8,598 nucleotides of DNA. Source: JAPLGZ01 sp038225095 (GTDB taxonomy: Bacteria > Chloroflexota > Anaerolineae > Caldilineales > Caldilineaceae). The translations under genes and the position numbers were made by a program. The notes below the pieces were generated by a model. The model saw nothing but the letters and a program-made list of their open reading frames with translations. It did not search any database and was not told the DNA's origin. The stretch covers positions 1 through 8,598 of the forward strand of contig JBBREZ010000302.1 of NCBI GenBank assembly GCA_038225095.1, given 5' to 3'. Shown here one piece after another: positions 1 to 6,673 of this stretch (positions within the stretch are counted from its first letter, which is position 1; each line of letters opens with the position of its first letter).

Positions 1-207
1 CCAATAATTTTTGTGGAGTAACAACGGCCAAATATGGTCTGTTTTAATAATTTTTGCCCTATTTTAGGCCAAATTTCTTGGCAATGTGGGTCAGAATATT
101 TATCGAATTCGTGTTTTTGACTGTTCGTAAGGTTTTGGCGAGGGTATTGTACTACTGGTAGCTAATTTAACGTTGTCGTACTAATAAGTAATGTGTAGGA
201 GAAGCTC
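1..207. other. AT-rich upstream region with short direct repeats
   Basis: No gene is seen here. The stretch is clearly richer in A/T than the genes. Two short words occur twice in the same order: AATAATTTTTG at 3-13 and 46-56, and GGCCAAAT at 26-33 and 67-74, making a degenerate repeat unit of about 42 bp. These could be regulator sites or a decayed repeat. I found no convincing -35/-10 pair for the downstream gene: TTGGCA at 78-83 with TATCGA at 101-106 has the right spacing but a poor -10. The 3' end holds the ribosome binding site AGGAG at 197-201. Confidence 0.5.
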
Positions 208-2043
208 GTGACAACACCCCAATCAACCCCATCCACCTGGCGCTATATGCTGCATCTGGCCCGTTACAAGCTGTGGCTCTACCTGGCTAGTGGCTTGCTG
301 GCCAGCATTGTCAGTTATCTCTTTCCGCTGCTGCCAGGGCTGATCGTACGTCAGATTCTTGACCGGTTAAGCGGTGAAGCGCCGGTTGCTTGGAATTCGT
401 GGACGCTGTTGGCGCTGCTGATTGGCATCGCCTTGGCCCGCCAGGTGGTTATGCTGGGGATCATCTCGACCGAACAGACGTTACATGTCGTGATCAATAC
501 TTTATTGCGGCACAATCTTCTGGCGCGGATCTTGGAGTATCCAGGCGCACGTGCGTTGCCCGCGTCGCCGGGCGAAGCGATCACGCGCTTTCGCGAGGAT
601 GTCGAGGCGATGCCGAACTTTCTGAGCTGGACGCTCGACCCCGTGGGGCAGGCATTGGTGCTGATCTTAGGGCTGGGCACGTTGGCGCGCATCAACTTCT
701 GGATCACGCTGGCTGTTTTTGTGCCTTTAATGCTTACCTTCCTCTTGGTTAACCTCGCCGCGCAACGCATCCGGCGCTATCGTAAAGCCAATCAGGAGGC
801 GATTGGGGCGGTGACCGATCTGCTAGGTGAGATTTTTGGCGCAGTTCAGGTGATCAAGACGGCCGGAACTGAACGCCACGTAGTCGCTTACTTCAAAACC
901 TTGAATGAGGCGCGGCGCTTGGCGACACTGCGCGATCTATTATTTAGCAAATTGCTTGAATCGTTCTCAATGAATGCGGCCAACATCAGCACCGGCGTTT
1001 TACTCTTAGTCGTCGCGCACATGATGCAAACCAAAATTGGTAGCCCTACCGCCTTTACCGTGGGCGACTTTTCCCTGTTTGTTTCGTATCTGAGCTGGCT
1101 AGCGGTGGTCACCAGCATGTTTGGCAACTATTTGACGCGCTATCGTCAAACCGGCATTTCCCTGCAACGTTTGCTCGATCTGCTGCCCGGTGCACCGCCC
1201 CAGACGCTGGTGCAACATGCACCGCTCTATTTGTGGCGCACCCAGCCGCCTGAGCTGCCCTATATTGCGAAAACAATTCAGCATCACCTGGCAAGCTTGC
1301 AGGCCCGCGATCTATGTTATCACTATCCAGGCAGTGAACGCGGCATTGCGCACGTAAATTTGACGCTAAAACGGGGAACGATCACGGTCGTAACCGGGCG
1401 TATTGGGTCAGGCAAGACCACCTTGTTGCGCACCCTATTGGGCCTCTTGCCCAAGACCGCAGGTGAAATTTATTGGAATGATCAATTGGTCGATGATCCG
1501 GCGAGTTGCTTTGTGCCGCCCCGCTGTGCCTACACTGCGCAGACGCCGCGCCTGTTCAGTGAACGTTTGCTTGATAATATTTTGATGGGGCTGCCGGAGG
1601 ACAAGGTCGATCTACCCGCCGCGCTGCGGGCGGCGGTGATGGAACAGGACATTGCTGCCTTGGAACAAGGTCTGGATACGCGCGTGGGACCACGCGGGGT
1701 CAAGCTGTCGGGCGGCCAGCTGCAGCGCGCGGCTGCGGCGCGCATGTTTGTGCGCGAACCAGACCTGTTGGTCTTTGACGATCTCTCCAGCGCCCTCGAC
1801 GTAGAGACAGAGCGTTTGCTGTGGGAACGCCTGTTTGAGCGCGCCACGCTGCCCACTTGCCTGGTCGTATCACACCGGCGCACGGCGTTGCGGCGGGCAG
1901 ACCACATTATTGTTTTGAAAGATGGCAAAATTGAAGCGGAAGGCACGCTGGCTGAGTTGTTGAGTCATTGTGAGGAAATGCGCCAACTTTGGTCTGGCGA
2001 GCCGGACAAGCAGGCTAGGTTGAGCGAGGAGAATACAGGATAA
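208..2043 (+). CDS. ABC transporter half-exporter, fused membrane and ATPase domains (611 aa)
   Basis: This is a type-IV-fold ABC exporter subunit that should sit in the inner membrane as a dimer and use ATP to move an unknown substrate. Residues ~1-330 contain several hydrophobic helices (for example ~22-50, ~65-90, ~150-185 and ~285-310), as expected for a six-helix membrane domain. The ATPase domain follows: A-loop Tyr near 371-373, Walker A GRIGSGKTT at 397-405 (K403), Q-loop Q445, signature LSGGQ at 500-504, Walker B DLLVFD at 519-524, D-loop SALD at 528-531 and H-loop H556. Position 525, normally the catalytic Glu, is Asp, which in this family often marks a weak ATPase site and a heterodimeric transporter. 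The GTG start is set by AGGAG at 197-201, six bases upstream. Length is normal for a half-transporter. No partner gene is in the window; it may lie upstream. The substrate cannot be read from the sequence. Confidence 0.95.
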   Translation: MTTPQSTPSTWRYMLHLARYKLWLYLASGLLASIVSYLFPLLPGLIVRQILDRLSGEAPVAWNSWTLLALLIGIALARQVVMLGIISTEQTLHVVINTLLRHNLLARILEYPGARALPASPGEAITRFREDVEAMPNFLSWTLDPVGQALVLILGLGTLARINFWITLAVFVPLMLTFLLVNLAAQRIRRYRKANQEAIGAVTDLLGEIFGAVQVIKTAGTERHVVAYFKTLNEARRLATLRDLLFSKLLESFSMNAANISTGVLLLVVAHMMQTKIGSPTAFTVGDFSLFVSYLSWLAVVTSMFGNYLTRYRQTGISLQRLLDLLPGAPPQTLVQHAPLYLWRTQPPELPYIAKTIQHHLASLQARDLCYHYPGSERGIAHVNLTLKRGTITVVTGRIGSGKTTLLRTLLGLLPKTAGEIYWNDQLVDDPASCFVPPRCAYTAQTPRLFSERLLDNILMGLPEDKVDLPAALRAAVMEQDIAALEQGLDTRVGPRGVKLSGGQLQRAAAARMFVREPDLLVFDDLSSALDVETERLLWERLFERATLPTCLVVSHRRTALRRADHIIVLKDGKIEAEGTLAELLSHCEEMRQLWSGEPDKQARLSEENTG

Positions 2044-2061
2044 ACCAGCAAAAGTGAAGAC

Positions 2062-2124
2062 TTTTAACCGCAGAGAGCGCAGAGGACGCAAAGAAGATTT
2101 TCTCCGCGTTCTTTGCGGTTAAAA
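2062..2124. repeat. Imperfect 63-bp palindrome, possible dispersed repeat or terminator
   Basis: The left arm starts TTTTAACCGCA (2062-2072) and the right arm ends with its exact complement TGCGGTTAAAA (2114-2124). Further in, the arms stay about 70-80% complementary, with several mismatches that become G-U pairs in RNA. The core resembles a purine-rich 'GCAGAGnnCGCAGAG' type of repeat that I recall from intergenic DNA of many bacteria. It lies 18 bp after the stop codon of the ABC gene, so the transcript would form a hairpin there. It is not a classic terminator, since the U run after the stem is short. Confidence 0.6.
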
Positions 2125-2183
2125 TTGAGCGCTCCATACGCGCTTATCCTCAGCTGTCCCGTTGAAACACTTACTTTAGACCG

Positions 2184-2212
2184 TTGATATTGACCGCGAT
2201 ATTGTGTATACT
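2184..2212 (+). promoter_or_regulatory. Sigma70-type promoter for the kinase gene
   Basis: TTGATA at 2184-2189 and TATACT at 2207-2212 are separated by exactly 17 bp; each hexamer matches five of six consensus bases. Transcription would start near 2219, giving a leader of about 60 nt before the ATG at 2280. This suggests the kinase gene is transcribed independently of the ABC gene. Confidence 0.6.
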
Positions 2213-2279
2213 TGTTCAGCAGCACGGGTAGGATCGGACGCGCGATGTTGCCCTTTTATCGCCAAAACACCACGGATCG

Positions 2280-4625
2280 ATGCCCAATATGTTAGAAATC
2301 GGCCAGGATCTACAACAGGGACGCTATCGGATCAAAGCGCACCTCAATCAAGGGGGCATGGGCACGGTCTACCTGGCAACGGATCGAAATTTATCCGAGC
2401 GGCTCGTCGCCATCAAAGAAAATAGTGACACCCTGGCGGGAGCGCAGGCGCAATTCTTGCAGGAAGCCGTGTTGTTAGCGCGGCTGACCCATCCCAACTT
2501 ACCGCGGGTGACCGATCATTTTATCGAGCCGTCTGGTCGCCAGTATCTGGTGATGGATTATATTAGCGGCGATGATCTCAAGGCAACCTTGCACAAACGG
2601 CAAGCGCCTTTGCCAGAAGTCGAGGTGCTGGCCTGGATCGGGCAAGTGATGGACGCCCTGACTTACATGCATAGCTGGATCGACAGTGAAACCGGCCAGC
2701 CACGTCCGATTATCCATCGCGATATCAAGCCGAGCAACGTCAAACGCACCCAAGATGGCCGCATTGTACTGGTTGATTTTGGGGTAGCTAAATATCAGAC
2801 CAGCGTTGGTACGCAGATTGGCGCACGCGCGGTAACGCCTGGCTATTCGCCCGTCGAGCAATATACCGGCGGCACCGATGTTCGTTCGGATGTCTATGCG
2901 CTCGGTGCGACGCTCTATACCTTATTGACCAATACCAGGCCACCCGACTCGCCCGCGATTGCTGGTGGCAAAGTGTTGCCTGTGCCTCGCAAATTAAATT
3001 CGCAGGTGAGTCGCAATACCGAACGCGTCATTTTACGCGCGATGCAAGTCCAGGCCGCCGACCGCTTCTCTAGTATTCAGGAAATGCGCGCGGCTTTGGA
3101 TGGCCGGCAATTGCTCAATTTTGGCACAGACAGGCGCACGTCCCCACCGGCCAGTCCCTTTACCATACAGCGCGCCAATCGCCAAACACAGCGGCCACGC
3201 ACCTGGGTTTGGATCGGCATCATTGCACTGATCGCGCTGTTTGCCTTTGCCCTCACTGCGGCCAGCGTGCTGCCAACCATTTTGCAACGCTGGGGTTTCG
3301 CGCCAGCCACGCCTAACCTTGTCACACTGCCGCTGATCACACCAACTGAACGCCCTACCGGACCATCCATTGCGCTCAATGCCGCCAGCCAGGCAACGGT
3401 TACGATGACAATTTCAGCCACGTCACCCACTACAAACACACCGGCAGCGATGCTCGTCATGCCACGAACGCTTACGCCAACCTTAGCAACAGCTATTCTG
3501 ACGGTCACTTTGCAGCCAGCAGATGCAACAGAAACATCTGCGGCCAAGCTGCAGGCAGCCAGCGCCGTCACCGCAACGGCCGTTGTGACGGCCACCCAAC
3601 CTGCGCCCGCAACGCCTACAGCCACCGCCACGCATACACCGACGCCAACCTCTCTACCAACGGCCATACCGACAGCGACCGTTATGCCGACGCCCACTGC
3701 CACGACGACGCCGTCGGCAACATTGACGCCAACACCATTGCCCACCGCCACAAACACGGCGACAGCGAGCGCAACCAATACACCTGTACCCACCCACACA
3801 CCGACTGCTACCTCTAGCCCGTCGCCAACCGCGACAGCCACCGCAACGCTGCGCCCTACCAACACACCGACGAGCACGCCAACCCTGCCACCAGTGACAG
3901 CGACACCAACACCCGGTACGCCCGCGGCCGGCGCCACCAGGGTTAATCCCACCGACAGCGCCATCTATGTTTACGTGCCGGCCGGAAAATTCACGATGGG
4001 CAGCACGGACAATCAGGCTGAAATGCCCACGCACACGGTGGATCTCGATGATTTTTGGATGATGCAAACCGAAGTGACTAATGCTGAATATGGGCGCTGT
4101 GTCACGGCAGCCGCTTGCACGCCACCGACCAATCCACGGTGGAATGATGCCGGTTATGCGAATTATCCAGTGATGCAGGTAAATTGGAACCAGGCCAATC
4201 AATACGCAGCTTGGGCCGGTGGCCGCTTGCCAACCGAAGCCGAATGGGAGAAAGCGGCGCGCAGCACGGATGCGCGAATCTATCCATGGGGTGAGCAAGC
4301 AATCAGCGACCAACTACTTAACTACAATTTTGTCAAAGGCGATACGATGCCGGTGGGTAGCTATCCCGCAGGCGCTGGCCCCTATGGGACATTGGATATG
4401 GCTGGCAATGTAGAAGAATGGGTGGCAGATTGGTATGGTGATACTTATTATGCCAGTGCGCCGCCCCAAAATCCATTGGGACCAGACAGCGGCATCTTCC
4501 GGGTGGTGCGCGGTGGTTCCTTCAACAGTAAACGCGTGGATGTGCGTACAACCGCCCGTGGCAAGGCCGTGCCCAATAGCCGTTTACCCGGTGTAGGCTT
4601 CCGGGTTGTACGCCCTGGCTCCTAG
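2280..4625 (+). CDS. Membrane Ser/Thr protein kinase fused to an extracellular FGE/SUMF1-like domain (781 aa)
   Basis: The N-terminal ~275 residues are a Hanks-type kinase: glycine loop QGGMG at 24-28 (the usual first Gly is N23), VAIK with K46, alphaC E62, HRDIKPSN at 146-153 (catalytic D148), DFG at 166-168 and the P+1 segment TPGYSPVEQY at 186-195. All key catalytic residues are present, so it should be active. A single membrane helix spans ~309-332. A Thr/Pro/Ala stalk runs to ~555, followed by an FGE-sulfatase (SUMF1) domain at ~562-780 with GRLPTEAEWE (648-657), YPWGE (668-672), GNVEEW (709-714), RVVRGGSF (741-748) and GFRVVRP (773-779). The Cys pair that formylglycine-generating enzymes carry after RGGSF is absent, so the domain is more likely a binding or sensing module. 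The only cysteines in the whole protein are C607 and C613, in the outside domain. Kinase-FGE fusions are a known architecture. The start is weakly supported: no good ribosome binding site precedes M1 or the alternative M4. Confidence 0.94.
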   Translation: MPNMLEIGQDLQQGRYRIKAHLNQGGMGTVYLATDRNLSERLVAIKENSDTLAGAQAQFLQEAVLLARLTHPNLPRVTDHFIEPSGRQYLVMDYISGDDLKATLHKRQAPLPEVEVLAWIGQVMDALTYMHSWIDSETGQPRPIIHRDIKPSNVKRTQDGRIVLVDFGVAKYQTSVGTQIGARAVTPGYSPVEQYTGGTDVRSDVYALGATLYTLLTNTRPPDSPAIAGGKVLPVPRKLNSQVSRNTERVILRAMQVQAADRFSSIQEMRAALDGRQLLNFGTDRRTSPPASPFTIQRANRQTQRPRTWVWIGIIALIALFAFALTAASVLPTILQRWGFAPATPNLVTLPLITPTERPTGPSIALNAASQATVTMTISATSPTTNTPAAMLVMPRTLTPTLATAILTVTLQPADATETSAAKLQAASAVTATAVVTATQPAPATPTATATHTPTPTSLPTAIPTATVMPTPTATTTPSATLTPTPLPTATNTATASATNTPVPTHTPTATSSPSPTATATATLRPTNTPTSTPTLPPVTATPTPGTPAAGATRVNPTDSAIYVYVPAGKFTMGSTDNQAEMPTHTVDLDDFWMMQTEVTNAEYGRCVTAAACTPPTNPRWNDAGYANYPVMQVNWNQANQYAAWAGGRLPTEAEWEKAARSTDARIYPWGEQAISDQLLNYNFVKGDTMPVGSYPAGAGPYGTLDMAGNVEEWVADWYGDTYYASAPPQNPLGPDSGIFRVVRGGSFNSKRVDVRTTARGKAVPNSRLPGVGFRVVRPGS
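3601..3921 (+). repeat. Low-complexity Thr/Pro/Ala-coding stretch (extracellular stalk)
   Basis: This part of the kinase-FGE gene encodes roughly residues 441-547, almost entirely Thr, Pro, Ala and Ser in TPT/TAT patterns. The ACG/CCA/GCC-rich DNA leaves the opposite strand free of stops, which creates long spurious reverse-strand reading frames of Val/Gly/Ala composition. Such stalks are typical of Chloroflexota surface proteins and probably project the outer domain from the membrane. The repetitive DNA could vary in length between strains. Confidence 0.8.
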
Positions 4626-4679
4626 TATCTGACCCATTTGAACGTAAATATCGAACGGACCTTGCTTGCCATCCTGCCT

Positions 4680-4823
4680 GGGTGCATTTCAATTTGGGGG
4701 CAGGAATAAATGCCGCGCCTGACAATCGCAAGTGCCCTCAGGCACTGGGCAGTTCAGTCGCGGCGGCGACTTGCTCCTGTCAGCGGCCACATTCCATTTG
4801 CGCCCCCAAATTGAAATGCACCC
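4680..4823. mobile_element. MITE-like element, 144 bp, with 22-bp perfect inverted ends and 9-bp target duplication
   Basis: The ends, 4680-4701 and 4802-4823, are perfect 22-bp inverted repeats beginning GGGTGCATTTC and ending GGGGGC in the left copy. The nine bases just outside each end are identical: ATCCTGCCT at 4671-4679 and 4824-4832, the signature of a transposition event. The interior is also self-complementary: CTGACA (4719-4724) and GCAAGT (4728-4733) pair with TGTCAG (4778-4783) and ACTTGC (4769-4774) in matching order, and AGTGCC/GGCACT (4731-4736/4741-4746) form a small alternative hairpin. There is no room for a transposase and no credible protein, so movement would need an enzyme supplied elsewhere. 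I cannot assign the family; a 9-bp duplication fits several insertion sequence families. Confidence 0.85.
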
Positions 4824-4840
4824 ATCCTGCCTTACGGCAT

Positions 4841-4869
4841 TTTATTTGTCAGCTATGTTATAGTATAAT
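4841..4869 (+). promoter_or_regulatory. Possible promoter upstream of the LysM gene
   Basis: TATAAT at 4864-4869 is a perfect -10 hexamer. The best-spaced -35 (17 bp away) is TTTATT at 4841-4846, only three of six matches. If used, transcription would start near 4876 and leave a leader of about 250 nt. The element begins only 9 bp after the target duplication of the MITE, so the insertion may have altered the upstream part of this promoter. Confidence 0.4.
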
Positions 4870-4954
4870 CTTGACGAGACATCCCATCAAGCCCTAAACC
4901 CATCGCTACACGAGTTGATTAGTTCTTTCATCCGGTTAATTGCTTAACGATTGC

Positions 4955-5007
4955 ACCATTTTATGCGAAAGGCCAGCACTCGCCGGGTACAATTCGCGAA
5001 AAATGGT
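4955..5007 (+). promoter_or_regulatory. Stem-loop in the leader of the LysM gene
   Basis: ACCATTTT at 4955-4962 pairs with AAAATGGT at 5000-5007. After one mismatch and one wobble pair the stem continues with GCG (4965-4967) against CGC (4995-4997), and GGC (4971-4973) can pair with GCC (4982-4984) inside. This could be a structured RNA leader or simply a chance palindrome. It does not match any riboswitch class I can recognise. Confidence 0.35.
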
Positions 5008-5017
5008 AAAAATGCTA

Positions 5018-5048
5018 ATTGACTCGTTTATAGTGGCGTTGAGTCAAT
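5018..5048. promoter_or_regulatory. 8-bp inverted repeat, candidate operator
   Basis: ATTGACTC at 5018-5025 is the exact reverse complement of GAGTCAAT at 5041-5048, with a 15-bp spacer. The half-site centres are 23 bp apart, about two turns of DNA, as in many dimeric regulator sites. A TATAGT sequence, close to a -10 hexamer, lies in the spacer at 5029-5034, but no good -35 is placed for it. The site is 79 bp upstream of the LysM gene start. Confidence 0.4.
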
Positions 5049-5126
5049 CCAGTTGACCGTATTCGTGGCCGATGGCTTGCTTTGTCGATCAGCACGCTGT
5101 AGATCAATTTTGGAGGAGGTAGTCCG

Positions 5127-6545
5127 ATGGTTCGCAAACGATTACACGCGTTGTTTACCTTCGTTTTGGCTTTGCTGCTCGTGATGACTTTGCTGGTGGT
5201 CTTTCAAGCTAGGGTTAGCAAGGCGGCCCCTGTTGCCCAGGCGGATGGTCAAACTTATATCGTCAAAGCGGGCGACTCGCTTTATCAGATTAGTGGGCAA
5301 TTCTATGGCGAGCCGACAAAGTGGCAGACGATTGTCGAAGCGACCAATGCCAGGGCTGCCCAAGATAAGAGCTTTACATCGATCACAAATCCTGCCCTGT
5401 TAAAGATTGGCCAAAAATTGTGGATCCCTAAACCGACTGTGACGCAACAGACAGCAGCGGCCACGGCTGAAAAGCCAACGCCTGCGCCAGTGGCAACAAA
5501 GCCTGCGACCAGCAACGCACCGCGCGTTTTCTTTAGGCAACCAAGCAACGGGGCAATAGTCCCACTCACGTTGACGGCAGCCATGAGCGCCACCGGCTTA
5601 ATCGTTGAGAAGTCGGGCGACATTCACAGCGGGGCGGGCCACATGCATATCCTGCTCGACACCGACTTTGTGCCGGCCGGCGATGTGATCATCAACGACG
5701 CTCAACATCTCCACTTTGGCAAAGGCCAATTGACCGCGCCGATCACGTTGACGCTGGGCATTCATGTACTGCGCTTGCAATTCGCCAACGGCGCGCACAT
5801 TGCACTGGATGGCCCCCAATATCGCGACACCATTACAGTCACCGCCGCAACGACAAACACACAAGCCGCCGTCCATTTTGTCGAACCGCACACCGGCGCC
5901 ACCATGCCATCCAATTTTATGGTCAAGATGGCGGCCACCGGCCTAATCGTCGAGAAGTCGGGTGAAATTCATAGCGGGGCGGGCCATATGCACATTCTGG
6001 TTGATACCGACTTTGTGCCAGCCGGCGATGTGATCATCAACGACGCCCAACATCTCCACTTTGGCAAAGGCCAATTGACCACGCCGATCACGTTGACGCA
6101 TGGTATCCATGTATTGCGTTTGCAATTCGCCAATGGCGCCCACATTGCGCTCGATGGCCCCCAATATCGCGACACCATGACGGTGACAGTGGCCCCAACG
6201 AGCACCCAGGCCGCCGTCCATTTTGTCGAACCACTCAATGGCGCGATTGTATCGCCTACGTTTGACGTTAAGATGGCGGCCACCAATTTGACCGTGGAGC
6301 CAGCCGGTGAGATTCATCCCAACGCCGGGCATATGCACATTCTGGTCGATACCGATTTTGTAGCGCCAGGGAATGTGATGATCAACGACGCGCACCATCT
6401 TCATTTTGGTAAAGGTCAACTGACGACGACACTTGCGTTGGGGCCTGGTGTGCACATCTTGCATTTACAGTTTGCCAACGGCGCGCACGTCGCCCTCGAC
6501 GGCATCCAGTATCGTGATACGATTACGGTGACGGTGAAGAAGTGA
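5127..6545 (+). CDS. Secreted LysM protein with three DUF4399-like repeats (472 aa)
   Basis: Residues 1-33 form a signal peptide: a basic start (VRKR), a hydrophobic core at ~8-26 and a probable cleavage after SKA (31-33). Residues 44-101 are a LysM domain (YIVKAGDSLYQIS ... LKIGQKLWIP), which in known proteins binds peptidoglycan or other GlcNAc polymers; it carries about 14 extra residues (~77-90). After a short Pro/Ala/Thr linker come three tandem domains starting at 134, 249 and 364, exactly 115 residues apart. They resemble DUF4399: each has GHMHIL(L/V)DTDF and (Q/H)HLHFGKGQ, giving paired H-x-H sites at H172/H174 with H194/H196, H287/H289 with H309/H311, and H402/H404 with H424/H426. 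These could bind metal, but this is inference; the family has no settled function. The ATG has a strong ribosome binding site, AGGAGGT at 5114-5120, six bases away. The protein is probably attached to the cell wall or envelope by LysM. Confidence 0.92.
   Translation: MVRKRLHALFTFVLALLLVMTLLVVFQARVSKAAPVAQADGQTYIVKAGDSLYQISGQFYGEPTKWQTIVEATNARAAQDKSFTSITNPALLKIGQKLWIPKPTVTQQTAAATAEKPTPAPVATKPATSNAPRVFFRQPSNGAIVPLTLTAAMSATGLIVEKSGDIHSGAGHMHILLDTDFVPAGDVIINDAQHLHFGKGQLTAPITLTLGIHVLRLQFANGAHIALDGPQYRDTITVTAATTNTQAAVHFVEPHTGATMPSNFMVKMAATGLIVEKSGEIHSGAGHMHILVDTDFVPAGDVIINDAQHLHFGKGQLTTPITLTHGIHVLRLQFANGAHIALDGPQYRDTMTVTVAPTSTQAAVHFVEPLNGAIVSPTFDVKMAATNLTVEPAGEIHPNAGHMHILVDTDFVAPGNVMINDAHHLHFGKGQLTTTLALGPGVHILHLQFANGAHVALDGIQYRDTITVTVKK
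5526..6542 (+). repeat. Three in-frame tandem repeats of 345 bp
   Basis: The units start at 5526, 5871 and 6216, exactly 345 bp apart, and the last unit runs close to the stop codon. Units 1 and 2 are nearly identical in DNA over long blocks, including silent positions (for example around 5680-5755 against 6025-6100), while unit 3 is clearly more diverged. This points to a recent duplication, or gene conversion, of units 1 and 2 after an older duplication made unit 3. Unequal recombination could change the copy number. Confidence 0.85.
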
Positions 6546-6606
6546 TAGGGCATCAGTCAATGTGATGAAGGTAAGCATAAAAAAGAGAATTATCGATTTG
6601 CTCGTT

Positions 6607-6643
6607 CCGACGCTCTGCGTCCCTACTTGACGCGGAGCGTCGG
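6607..6643. terminator. Strong 15-bp hairpin after the LysM gene
   Basis: CCGACGCTCTGCGTC at 6607-6621 pairs with GACGCGGAGCGTCGG at 6629-6643, with one G-T wobble and a 7-base loop. It lies about 60 bp after the stop codon of the LysM gene and could stop or protect its transcript. No T run follows, so it is not a textbook intrinsic terminator; it may instead be a dispersed palindromic (REP-like) repeat. Confidence 0.5.
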
Positions 6644-6648
6644 GATAC

Positions 6649-6673
6649 GTTCCCACGCTCTAGCGTGAGGAAC
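6649..6673. repeat. Second palindrome, REP-like
   Basis: GTTCC + CACGCT at 6649-6659 pairs with AGCGTG + GGAAC at 6662-6673, with a single bulged A at 6668. It begins six bases after the first hairpin and shares its words (CGTTCC, CGCTCT) with the left arm of that hairpin, so the two look like neighbouring copies of one dispersed repeat type. A 9-bp inverted pair, AGGTAAGCA (6569-6577) and TGCTTACCT (6682-6690), brackets both hairpins. Confidence 0.55.

Noticed and set aside
2204..2425. Small + strand frame overlapping the start of the kinase gene
   Set aside because: Its second half overlaps the conserved glycine-loop region of the kinase in another frame, and its start lies within the predicted promoter.
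3077..3964. Long reverse-strand reading frame (295 codons), Val/Gly/Ala-rich
   Set aside because: It is the opposite strand of the Thr/Pro-rich stalk of the kinase gene. Its low-complexity protein mirrors ACG/CCA/GCC codons and matches no family I know.
3951..4622. Active formylglycine-generating enzyme (sulfatase maturation)
   Set aside because: The fold motifs are present, but the two catalytic cysteines expected after RGGSF are missing and no sulfatase gene is nearby.
4682..4897. Small + strand frame of 71 codons across the MITE
   Set aside because: It begins inside one inverted end and reads through the other. There is no ribosome binding site and no recognisable protein, so it is a by-product of the element.
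4876..5126. Known riboswitch in the LysM leader
   Set aside because: Hairpins are present, but I could not match the conserved core of any riboswitch class, so I list only the structures.
5526..6542. CRISPR array or other spaced repeat system
   Set aside because: The repeats are 345-bp in-frame coding units encoding whole protein domains, not short repeats with unique spacers. No cas-like gene is present.
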